Below are positions 1 to 7,250 of a stretch of DNA of 55,476 bases, one piece after another; the stretch's first letter is position 1, and each line of letters opens with the position of its first letter. A program made the position numbers and the translations under genes. Below the pieces are notes generated by a model. It was not told where the DNA came from, searched no databases, and worked only from the letters and a program-made list of their open reading frames with translations. Origin of the DNA: Rhodoglobus sp. (GTDB lineage: Bacteria; Actinomycetota; Actinomycetes; Actinomycetales; Microbacteriaceae); the NCBI GenBank assembly GCA_025463605.1, contig JAODAV010000021.1, forward strand, positions 1 through 55,476, written 5' to 3'.

Positions 1-711
1 CGCTCGCTCGCGGTCGCGCAGTCCGGGCCGCCTGCGGGCGGCGGGCGGTGGTCGCTGCTTCCGCTCGCGGAGGGAGATACCACGGTGCGCGCGAAAGCCA
101 TGGGCGAGCTGCTGCTCGAACGGCACGGTGTGGTCACTCGCGGCGCGGTCGTGAGCGAGGGCATCCGGGGCGGCTTCGCTCTCGCGTACAAGGTGCTGAG
201 CGGCTTCGAGGAGAGCGGGCGCGCGCGCCGCGGCTACTTCGTCGAGGGGCTCGGGGCGGCCCAGTTCGCGACCGGCGCGACGATCGACCGGCTTCGGAGC
301 TTCGTGATCGACCGCGAGGAGGAGCCGAAGCGCGACGCACTGACGCTCGCTGCGACCGATCCCGCGAATCCCTACGGCGCCGCTCTGCCCTGGCCGAAAG
401 AGCCCGAGACCGAGGCCGGAGAGAAGCGCGGGCACCGGCCGGGCCGCAAGGCGGGTGCCATGGTGGTGCTCGTGGATGGCGCGCTCGTGCTCTACGTGGA
501 GCGCGGCGGCAAGACTGTGCTCACCTTCGACTCCGACGGGCGCACCCTCGCAGTCGCGGCCGTGTCACTGGCGCGCGCCGTGCGCGAGCGCGTAGGGCGT
601 CTGCGGGTCGAACGGGTGGACGGCGAGTTCTCGGTCGGCTCCCTGCTGGGTGCAGCGCTCGTCGAGGCGGGATTCTCCCCGACACCACAGGGGCTGAGGC
701 TGCGTGCCTGA
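1..711 (+). CDS. lhr: Lhr-family ATP-dependent DNA helicase, C-terminal part
   Basis: The frame is open from the first base, so this is the 3' end of a gene that begins outside the window. The visible 236 residues match the C-terminal region of actinobacterial Lhr (large helicase-related, superfamily 2), which follows the helicase core. Recognisable parts are the GPPAGGGRWSLLPL stretch near residue 10, then a segment beginning VVTRGAVVSEGIRGGFALAYKVL and the GYFVEGLGAAQFA segment. The helicase motifs lie upstream and are not seen. The stop overlaps the GTG start of the nei2 gene by 8 bp, so the two are probably co-transcribed. In mycobacteria Lhr belongs to the DNA-damage response, which fits the glycosylase next door. 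Family assignment is firm; the exact role is inferred. Confidence 0.88.
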   Translation, partial: RSLAVAQSGPPAGGGRWSLLPLAEGDTTVRAKAMGELLLERHGVVTRGAVVSEGIRGGFALAYKVLSGFEESGRARRGYFVEGLGAAQFATGATIDRLRSFVIDREEEPKRDALTLAATDPANPYGAALPWPKEPETEAGEKRGHRPGRKAGAMVVLVDGALVLYVERGGKTVLTFDSDGRTLAVAAVSLARAVRERVGRLRVERVDGEFSVGSLLGAALVEAGFSPTPQGLRLRA

Positions 712-1480
712 GGGCGACACCATCTACCGCTCGGCGAAGAACCTCAACTCGGTGCTCGCGGGTACGGTGCTCACTCGCTGCGACATCCGGGTGCCGGCTT
801 TCTCGACTGTAGACCTCACCGGCGAGACCGTCGACGAGGTTGTCAGCCGGGGCAAGCACCTCCTTATGCGCGTCGGGGAATATACGATTCACAGTCACCT
901 CAAGATGGAGGGGACATGGCACATCTATCGCGCCGGCTCCCGCTGGTATCGGCCCGAGTGGGAGGCGCGGGCCATCCTCGCAAACGAGCGATACGAGACG
1001 GTCGGGTTCCAGCTCGGCACGCTCAACGTCGTGAAGCGAGCCGACGAAGACTCCCTCGTCGGATATCTCGGGCCTGACCTGCTCGGACCCGACTGGGACC
1101 CCGAGCTCGCCCTCGCCAATCTGCGCCGCGAGCCCCAGCGCGAGATCGGGCTCGCGCTGCTCGACCAGCGCAACCTCGCCGGGCTCGGCAACGAGTACCG
1201 GGCGGAACTGTGCTTTCTCCGCGGCGTGCTCCCGACCCGGCCGGTGGGCGAGGTGAAGGAACTCGAGAAGACGGTCGAGCTCGCGAAGCGCCTCATGGAG
1301 GCGAACAAGGATCGCCCCGTCCGCACCACAACCGGCAAGCTGCGCGGGGACACCGCCTGGGTCTACGGGCGGGAGGGTCGGCCGTGCTTCCGCTGCGGCA
1401 CGACCATCGAGCGTGGCGAACTGGGCGACACCGCGCTGCAATTGCGGGATGTCTACTGGTGTTCCCATTGCCAGGTGTGA
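704..1480 (+). CDS. nei2: Fpg/Nei family DNA glycosylase (endonuclease VIII-like, Nei2)
   Basis: Base-excision-repair glycosylase/AP lyase that removes oxidised bases. The GTG start gives the hallmark N-terminus MPEGDT, with Pro2 as catalytic nucleophile and Glu3 as the assisting acid. Lys51 in RGKHLLMRV is a candidate for the conserved beta-hairpin lysine. A helix-two-turn-helix segment around residues 148-180 (GLGNEYRAELCFLRGVLPTRPVG) and a C-terminal four-cysteine zinc finger (CFRC ... CSHC) complete the family layout. The length of 258 residues is normal. It overlaps lhr by 8 bp. It is called Nei2 rather than MutM from its resemblance to actinobacterial Nei2 proteins; substrate specificity cannot be read from sequence. 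Confidence 0.92.
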   Translation: MPEGDTIYRSAKNLNSVLAGTVLTRCDIRVPAFSTVDLTGETVDEVVSRGKHLLMRVGEYTIHSHLKMEGTWHIYRAGSRWYRPEWEARAILANERYETVGFQLGTLNVVKRADEDSLVGYLGPDLLGPDWDPELALANLRREPQREIGLALLDQRNLAGLGNEYRAELCFLRGVLPTRPVGEVKELEKTVELAKRLMEANKDRPVRTTTGKLRGDTAWVYGREGRPCFRCGTTIERGELGDTALQLRDVYWCSHCQV

Positions 1481-1496
1481 GAGTAGGTTTCGTTGC

Positions 1497-2057
1497 GTGA
1501 GGTGGCGCGCGATGCTGGGCGGGCTTGTCGCCTCCGGCGCACTCGCCGGAGCGCTCGGTTTCGGTGCTCTGTTCGCGTTCCAGCCGCGCGACGGCGACAC
1601 GCAGTCATGGTCCACCGACCTGCCCGCGGATGCCCAACCGATGGTCGTGTGGGAAGTTCTCTCGGGTGACACGGTCGTGCTCGTCGTCGAACGACCGGGC
1701 AGGCAAGTGCAGGACTGGGGGAGGATAACGGCACGGCTTCTGGGCATCGACTCGCCCAATTTCGGAACCACCGACGAGTGCTACGCGGTGGAGGCCGAGG
1801 CCCGTTTGACGGAGCTGCTCCCGGAAGGATCCGTGGTCTGGCTCGCCCTCGACGAAGAGCCCAGGGACGACGGCGGCCGGTGGCTGTCGTACCTCTGGAC
1901 GAGCGACGGCAGGTTCGTGAACTACGAGCTCGCCGTGGACGGTTTCGTCGAGGCGAGCCCCATGCCGCCCAACACCGCGAGGTGGAAGGCGATCGAAGCG
2001 GGGCAGGCCGCCGCGGTTGCCCGATTGTGGGGCATCTGGGGCGAGTGCGGCCACTAG
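1497..2057 (+). CDS. membrane-anchored thermonuclease-family (SNase-like) protein, altered catalytic site
   Basis: An N-terminal hydrophobic segment (about residues 6-28) is followed by a staphylococcal-nuclease-like OB fold outside the membrane. With the GTG start, Asp58 (LSGDTV) and Asp85 (GIDSP) sit where the calcium ligands are expected, and Arg80 and Arg128 (GGRWLSYLW) match the two catalytic arginines. The catalytic glutamate that normally follows the DTP/DSP motif is Asn88 here (DSPN), so activity is doubtful. An alternative ATG at 1512 has a better ribosome site (GAGGTG at 1498). It lies 16 bp after nei2. No other gene suggests a partner. Fold assignment is good; nuclease function is uncertain. 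Confidence 0.78.
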   Translation: MRWRAMLGGLVASGALAGALGFGALFAFQPRDGDTQSWSTDLPADAQPMVVWEVLSGDTVVLVVERPGRQVQDWGRITARLLGIDSPNFGTTDECYAVEAEARLTELLPEGSVVWLALDEEPRDDGGRWLSYLWTSDGRFVNYELAVDGFVEASPMPPNTARWKAIEAGQAAAVARLWGIWGECGH

Positions 2058-2080
2058 CGGCACGTCGCTAGGGTGTGCGT

Positions 2081-2686
2081 ATGACTGACGACAGCACCCA
2101 GCCGACCGAGAACGTCGGCCGCGGCACCGCCTTCTCCCTTCTCTCGATCGTCGCGGGCATCGTGCTCTTCGCGATCGTCGCGGCCATCTTCTCGTTCGTC
2201 GACAGTTATCTCGTATTCGTCGCGGGCATCGCCGCTTACGTCATTCCCTTCGTCGGCGCCTGGCTCTATGTGAAAGGCGCGGGAGGGCCGCTCGCGAGAG
2301 GACGTCTCGCATTCACCGTCGTCTCGGTGATCGCCATCGCCCTCAGCACGTTGACGGGCATCATCGTCAGCACCTTCATCGCCTACATCCGTGTCGGTGG
2401 GGACGGCGGGATACTCTCCCCCGTGTTCTGGACGACCATGCGAAACCAGTTCGCCAACAACTTCGAGAACGTGGGCATCCCGGTCGTCATCGGATTGGGG
2501 CTCGGAATCTTCGGCCTCGTCAAGGTGCTTCGGGGTGGCACGTTGGGGCGCAAGATTCCGCCGGTATCGACCGAGAGCGCGGCACCGGATCTCGAGCCGC
2601 CCGTGTCGACCGCACCCCCTGCGCCCACTGCTCCCTCACCGGGAGTCATCCTCAACGGCGAGCCCCTCGACCCCGGCAAGAAGTAG
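2081..2686 (+). CDS. membrane protein, about four transmembrane segments
   Basis: A 201-residue protein of unknown function. Hydrophobic stretches lie at about residues 17-38, 44-65, 76-100 and 132-152, followed by a roughly 45-residue Pro/Ala-rich tail that is probably cytoplasmic. The ATG at 2081 is preferred over GTG 2075 because AGGG at 2070 sits 7 bp upstream. The following gene starts directly after the stop and shares the layout and a WLY-x(4)-GG-x(5)-G motif with it (WLYVKGAGGPLARG here), so the two look like diverged duplicates, perhaps acting as a pair. I do not recognise a named family. Confidence 0.75.
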   Translation: MTDDSTQPTENVGRGTAFSLLSIVAGIVLFAIVAAIFSFVDSYLVFVAGIAAYVIPFVGAWLYVKGAGGPLARGRLAFTVVSVIAIALSTLTGIIVSTFIAYIRVGGDGGILSPVFWTTMRNQFANNFENVGIPVVIGLGLGIFGLVKVLRGGTLGRKIPPVSTESAAPDLEPPVSTAPPAPTAPSPGVILNGEPLDPGKK

Positions 2687-3163
2687 ATGGCCGTTGATCG
2701 GGCCGAGTCGGTGGGCGGCGGCGCACTGACTTCTCTCATCTCCGTTCCGGTCGGGGTCGGGCTCAGTGCCGTTCCCGTTCCTCTCGACTGGCTCGGTCTT
2801 TACGGCGCGGTAGTGGTCACCGCGCTGCCTTTCCTCGCGCGATGGCTCTACACCCGGGCATCCGGGGGCTATCTCGTGGTCGGCAAGCCCGTCTTCGGTG
2901 GTGTCGTCGCCCTCGCGCTCATCGCGACGAGCGTCGCGAGCGTGCTATTCCTCGCGCGGCGAGTCTTCGACGAGTACTACACGCAAGGCGAGAGCTTCAC
3001 CGAAGTGCTGTTCGGGTCGTTCACGAGCAACTACTACTTCGGATACGGCACTCCCGAGGATCTGATCTTCTCGCTCATCGTTGCGGTGTTCGTCGGCGGC
3101 GGGAGCCTGCTCTTCGTGCTGCTCTCGGCGCCCAAGCCGCCCATCCGTCCGATCGCCGGCTGA
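2687..3163 (+). CDS. membrane protein, paralog of the preceding gene
   Basis: A 158-residue integral membrane protein with about four hydrophobic segments. The ATG abuts the TAG of the upstream gene, indicating translational coupling. It shares the second-helix and loop motif of its neighbour (WLYTRASGGYLVVG against WLYVKGAGGPLARG) and a similar extracellular loop before the last helix. The charged tail is short. It converges with the large exported-protein gene on the minus strand, whose stop is only 8 bp away. Function unknown. Confidence 0.72.
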   Translation: MAVDRAESVGGGALTSLISVPVGVGLSAVPVPLDWLGLYGAVVVTALPFLARWLYTRASGGYLVVGKPVFGGVVALALIATSVASVLFLARRVFDEYYTQGESFTEVLFGSFTSNYYFGYGTPEDLIFSLIVAVFVGGGSLLFVLLSAPKPPIRPIAG

Positions 3164-3171
3164 CGGAACGA

Positions 3172-5751
3172 TCAGGGCGCCGAGCCGCGAATCGTCAGCA
3201 CTGCCTCGAACTCGGCATCGTAGGGTGCGCCCGGCGCGACCCACGTGGGCACGAGGTCGCCCGTGAAGCTCACGCCGCGCAGGAAGTCCGCGTAGCCGAC
3301 GTCGGCCTCCAGCCGGAGCTCGTTCCACGTCTGGTCGCGCCACGCGCACGTCGCATCGCGGTCGACCCCCGAGTACATGCCTTCGGTGATTGCGAAGGCG
3401 CGGAACGAGATGTGCACGGTGCGATCCTGAGCTACCACGCCTTCGAAGGTGCCCAGCGTGGACAGCTCGGTGCGCGCGAAGCAGGTGTCGTCCGGGAACT
3501 CCGGATAGTGGTCCCACGCCCCGGTGCCACCCACCGCGACGATCGCGCCGGTCGTCCACCACGGCCGCGGGCCTTCGGAGATGTTGCGGATCTCCACCGT
3601 TCCGCTGAACTCGAGCTCGTTGCGCGGTACGTCGACTTGCGCGCCGTACCAGGCCCGGGGATGCGGTTCGCTGTAGCCGTAGGTGGCCCGGTTGCCCGCG
3701 TCATCCGTCAGCTCGACCGCGACGCGGTACTGCTCGCCCGGGCACAGCCCCGCGACGCTGACGTCGGCGCCCTGTGCCCCGGATGCGAGGGCAAACGTCT
3801 CGCCGTCGACGGGTTCCGGCACGGCACCCGTGAAGCAATCGCCCTCGATGAGTACGCGGTACGTCGCATGGCGATCGGTGCGGATCGGGATGCTCGCGCT
3901 GCCCTCAAAGCCGTCCGCCGAGAGTGCCGCGCTCACGTACTGGAATGTGTCGAGTTGCGGGTGGTCGCTCACCGGCGCATCCGGAACCACGTACGAGGAC
4001 TCCCCCACTTCCCATTCGCGCTGGCCCGAATCTGAGCCCTGTTCCCACGTCACGGTCACGGTCGCCGTGCCGAGAGCGACCTCGCTCGTCGGGGGTGTGC
4101 ACGATTCGCCGAAGCTGGAGCCGCACAGTCCCGTGCCGATCGTGACCGTCGGCAGCAGCACCTGGAAGGTGAGCATGGGCGGCGCGGGGCAATCGCCGAG
4201 GCATCCGTAGCGACTGAGCGGAAGGAGCGTCGACCTCGTGACGGCGCCCACCCTGCTCGTGACGACGATGTTGCCCCCGCTGCCCAGCGGAGCAGCGGTT
4301 GCGCTGTCGCTGCGGCCGGGCGCGCAGATCAGCGCATCCAGGGTCAGCGGCGCACCCGGTCCCGCGGCGGTTTCGGGCAGGAGGGCCCGGGGACCACACT
4401 CGACCCCGAGTTGTGTGCTCGCCGAAAGACGCACGGCGCGGGCATCCACCGGCTTGGCAAGAGACAGCCCCGTGACGGTGACGGCCGGCGACCAGGCATC
4501 AGGGCTGTGCACCACGGCGCTCACCTGATCGCGCGGCAGGTCGCGACTCCACGATGGTGCGGTCGCGTCGTACCAACGGGCGCAGAACACGACCGTCGAG
4601 CCTTCCGGCACCGAGAAGACGTTGGTCACGCGGCGGTTGTACGAGGGCTCGTAGTTGCGCGCTGCACTCCACGCGGCATCCACGTCCACCAGGTTCTCGT
4701 CGAGCACTCTGCGCACTTCGGCGTGCGAGTCGAAGGCCGAGCAATCGGCCGGCTCGCCGTGCGGCACGACCCATCCGCGCAGCCACGGCACGGGACCGGT
4801 GCCGGTGGTCGGAACCGACACGTACACGAGGCTCGGGCCGAGCGGCACGATCGTCATCGGCGGGCGAACGGCGGCGCCGCGGGAGTCGAACTCGAGACTC
4901 GCGCTTGCGATGCGGTCGAAGATGTCGATGGCGAGTGCGGATGACTCGTAGCTCGTGTTGGGGCGCAGTCCAGTGAGAACGCCGCAGTGCTGAAAGAGAC
5001 CGTAGCCGGGCGGGTATCCGCCGTAGCGGGCGATCTCCGCGTCCCACGCCGCCTCCTCGGCCGGATCTCCCATGATCGTCACCGACTGCTCGGCGGACGG
5101 ATCGTCAGCCGGCCAGAACCGCAGTGTCACCACGGAGGGCGTCGTCGAGGCGACGCCGAACGAGAGTTGCCCGTCGGCGCCCTCGGCGGCGGGGCACGCG
5201 ACTAGTCCACCCGAACCGGCCAGCGCGACGGGTGGATCGGCGCGCGGGAACACTCGCAGGGCCTCCGGTTCGGTGAGCGCGAAGAGGGCGCCGTGCAGGC
5301 CATCCGGGCATCCTTCGACGGATGCACCATCCTCGGGCGCACACGGATCACTGGGCGCTGACGGCGAACCCTCGCCAGCAGAGTCGAGCACGTCACGGGC
5401 GCCCAGGTCGTCGAGGCCCTCGCTGGCGTCGAGAGCGTCGATGCGCGCCTCCGTGCGGGCGCCGAGATCGCTTTCGTCGCCTGTTCCGGGGGAGACGATC
5501 TCGGTGGCACCGTTGCTCGGGCTCGAGTCGATCGTCTCGGGGTCGCCGTCGCTGTCGGGCAGGGGAAGGCCGTCGCCGCCAACCGGAACCGGCTCGAGCA
5601 CGGGCACCATTTCGGTCTGGGCCTGGGCGGCGGGCACATCGGATTCGGCGGGATCGGTGGTGAGCGAACTCGCGATGAAGGCCGCGGCCACGGCGAGCGC
5701 GACCGCGGTGATCACGGAGAGGACGGGGATCAACCAGCGGGGGACGGTCAC
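3172..5751 (-). CDS. large exported multi-domain protein of the ECF module (copy 2)
   Basis: An 859-residue protein with an N-terminal signal anchor (about residues 5-30), an acidic low-complexity linker to about residue 125, then a long region of probable beta-sandwich (fibronectin type III-like) repeats with scattered cysteines. It resembles the 801-residue protein encoded upstream in the same operon: both carry a GAAVRPP motif followed by a hydrophobic strand ending in a VTVP/VSVP-type segment, and ELTD(D/G)AG/MGR-like strands. It is the last gene of the module, 10 bp after the SH3/Ig-like membrane protein. No enzymatic motif is visible. A surface or adhesion role is possible, but this is inference. 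Confidence 0.72.
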   Translation of the reverse strand: MTVPRWLIPVLSVITAVALAVAAAFIASSLTTDPAESDVPAAQAQTEMVPVLEPVPVGGDGLPLPDSDGDPETIDSSPSNGATEIVSPGTGDESDLGARTEARIDALDASEGLDDLGARDVLDSAGEGSPSAPSDPCAPEDGASVEGCPDGLHGALFALTEPEALRVFPRADPPVALAGSGGLVACPAAEGADGQLSFGVASTTPSVVTLRFWPADDPSAEQSVTIMGDPAEEAAWDAEIARYGGYPPGYGLFQHCGVLTGLRPNTSYESSALAIDIFDRIASASLEFDSRGAAVRPPMTIVPLGPSLVYVSVPTTGTGPVPWLRGWVVPHGEPADCSAFDSHAEVRRVLDENLVDVDAAWSAARNYEPSYNRRVTNVFSVPEGSTVVFCARWYDATAPSWSRDLPRDQVSAVVHSPDAWSPAVTVTGLSLAKPVDARAVRLSASTQLGVECGPRALLPETAAGPGAPLTLDALICAPGRSDSATAAPLGSGGNIVVTSRVGAVTRSTLLPLSRYGCLGDCPAPPMLTFQVLLPTVTIGTGLCGSSFGESCTPPTSEVALGTATVTVTWEQGSDSGQREWEVGESSYVVPDAPVSDHPQLDTFQYVSAALSADGFEGSASIPIRTDRHATYRVLIEGDCFTGAVPEPVDGETFALASGAQGADVSVAGLCPGEQYRVAVELTDDAGNRATYGYSEPHPRAWYGAQVDVPRNELEFSGTVEIRNISEGPRPWWTTGAIVAVGGTGAWDHYPEFPDDTCFARTELSTLGTFEGVVAQDRTVHISFRAFAITEGMYSGVDRDATCAWRDQTWNELRLEADVGYADFLRGVSFTGDLVPTWVAPGAPYDAEFEAVLTIRGSAP

Positions 5752-5761
5752 TGGGTCCTCC

Positions 5762-6703
5762 TCAGATCAGGCAATAGAGAACGGTGACGTTCACGGCGGT
5801 GGAAGTGGCATTGCCCAGCGCGTCGACCGCCGTGAGGGTGATCGTATAGACGGTATTCGCGAAGCCGATCGTCCCTTCGGAGAACGGGAATGACCACATG
5901 GTGCCTGAGGGCACGAGGGCCGCGCCGCCGCCCGACCAGGAGGCGGAGACCGAGGCAACCCCGCTGGGATCGGTAGCGAAGACCGACACGGTGGATAGGG
6001 TCGGGCCGCATTCCGGGTATCCCTCCATCGAAATGGGGTTGGGACTTGCGCTCGACTGGCCGAGCACGGGTCCCGTTGTATCAGCTGGCACCGGCACCGG
6101 TTCCGGCAGGGGCTCGGGCTCAGGTTCCGGCTCGGGCGCGGGTTCGGGCGCAGGCGGAACGGGCACCGGAGTCTCCTGCGCGACTAGCGGCGCCGGGCAT
6201 CCGCCCACCGGCAGTGTGCCGACCCCGTCCTGGCCCGCATCGACGGCGACGACTCCGATGGGAAGCCACACCGTGCGGCCCAGGTCGAGCGGGTCGCGCA
6301 CGCCGAGCCAGTGCGAGTCATCGCTGCGCGCGACGATCAGCACGCGCTGGCCGGGTTCGAGCCTGCTCACTGCGACGCCGCCGGGGCAGCCGAGTGCCTC
6401 GGTGGTGTTGTCGATCGAGCCGGACGTGAGAATCGACTCGCGGTCGGCGGCATCAGCTGTGCCGCTCGCGCCGAGCACCCCGGTCGCACCAATCGCCCCG
6501 CCCACGAGCCCGGCGACGACGACGAGCCCGATCCACGGCAACCAGCCCGCCACACCGCCAGCACCGAAACCGCTCGAAGCTGCAGGAGTGCCGGTGTCAC
6601 CGGCGTCCACCCGCGAACGGATGGCATCGGCGACACCGGCGGGGTCACCCGGTTGCGCAACGCGCTTGAGCGTCGAGCTCAGCAGCTCGTCGATCTCAGC
6701 CAT
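5762..6703 (-). CDS. membrane protein with SH3-like and Ig-like exported domains, possible anti-sigma factor
   Basis: The first 50 or so residues (ELLSSTLKRVAQPGDPAG) are predicted cytoplasmic and could bind the sigma factor encoded just upstream. A transmembrane helix lies at about residues 53-80. Outside follow an SH3-like domain (ALGCPGGVAVSRLEPGQRVLIVARSD, then GRTVWLPIGVVAVD), a Pro-Glu spacer (PEPEPEPEPLPEP) that would span cell wall, and a C-terminal Ig-like domain (about 225-313). The SH3-like part is paralogous to the 131-residue protein at the head of the operon. The start overlaps the sigma-factor gene by 8 bp. The anti-sigma role rests on position and topology only; no zinc-binding anti-sigma HxxxCxxC motif is present. 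Confidence 0.7.
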   Translation of the reverse strand: MAEIDELLSSTLKRVAQPGDPAGVADAIRSRVDAGDTGTPAASSGFGAGGVAGWLPWIGLVVVAGLVGGAIGATGVLGASGTADAADRESILTSGSIDNTTEALGCPGGVAVSRLEPGQRVLIVARSDDSHWLGVRDPLDLGRTVWLPIGVVAVDAGQDGVGTLPVGGCPAPLVAQETPVPVPPAPEPAPEPEPEPEPLPEPVPVPADTTGPVLGQSSASPNPISMEGYPECGPTLSTVSVFATDPSGVASVSASWSGGGAALVPSGTMWSFPFSEGTIGFANTVYTITLTAVDALGNATSTAVNVTVLYCLI

Positions 6704-7250
6704 GGTGATCCTCCTTCCTCAGACGTGCAGCGAGTGCCTTCCGCGCCCGGTGCAGCTGGGTCTTCACGGTCCCGGTGCTCACGCCGAGGCCTTCCGCGAT
6801 CGTCTCGATCGACTGGTCCATGAGGTAGTGGAGGGCGCACACCTGCCTTTGCTGCAGGGGCAGCGATTTGAGCGCGTTCACCACGTCGATGTCGAGCAGT
6901 TCTACCGCGTCATCCATACCGTCGGCGGGCGTGCCGAGTTTCGCGAGTGCCCGGTTGCGTGCCGCGCTGCTGCGGTACCCGTCGCGCACGCGATTGCTCG
7001 CGACGACCGTGAACCAGGCCGCGAGATTGGTGACCGGATGCGCTGGCGGCTTCGCGAGGAATCCCACGATCGCGTCCTGCACCGCATCGGCCGCATCCTG
7101 CCGGTTGCCCGTGATGAGCCCGACGGCAGCAACCACCTTGGGGTACTCGTTCGCGACGAAGGCGTCGAGGTCCAGCTGGACCCGCTCCTTCACACTCGCG
7201 CTCATGTCTTCCCGACGTACCGGAGGCCCGTGCGGGTTGACAGCAGTCAT
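6696..7250 (-). CDS. ECF-family RNA polymerase sigma factor
   Basis: A 184-residue sigma-70 family protein with only regions 2 and 4. Region 2 covers about residues 26-95 (LDAFVANEYPKVVAAVGLI, DAVQDAIVGF, WFTVVASNRVRD). Region 4 covers about 128-178 (LPLQQRQVCALHYL, IAEGLGVSTGTVKTQLHRAR), a clear helix-turn-helix for the -35 element. The ATG at 7250 overlaps the stop of the upstream exported-protein gene (ATGA), so translation is coupled. It sits in the middle of five cotranscribed genes for envelope proteins, so it probably controls them or responds to them. A later in-frame ATG (MSASVKERV, 7205) is a possible alternative start. Confidence 0.9.
   Translation of the reverse strand: MTAVNPHGPPVRREDMSASVKERVQLDLDAFVANEYPKVVAAVGLITGNRQDAADAVQDAIVGFLAKPPAHPVTNLAAWFTVVASNRVRDGYRSSAARNRALAKLGTPADGMDDAVELLDIDVVNALKSLPLQQRQVCALHYLMDQSIETIAEGLGVSTGTVKTQLHRARKALAARLRKEDHHG

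Noticed and set aside
521..1771. Long minus-strand frame across nei2 and the SNase-like gene
   Set aside because: It is the antisense shadow of two well-supported plus-strand genes and has no family features.
5762..6703. Zinc-binding anti-sigma (ZAS) domain in the SH3/Ig-like protein
   Set aside because: The HxxxCxxC motif is absent from the N-terminus; any anti-sigma role must be of another type.
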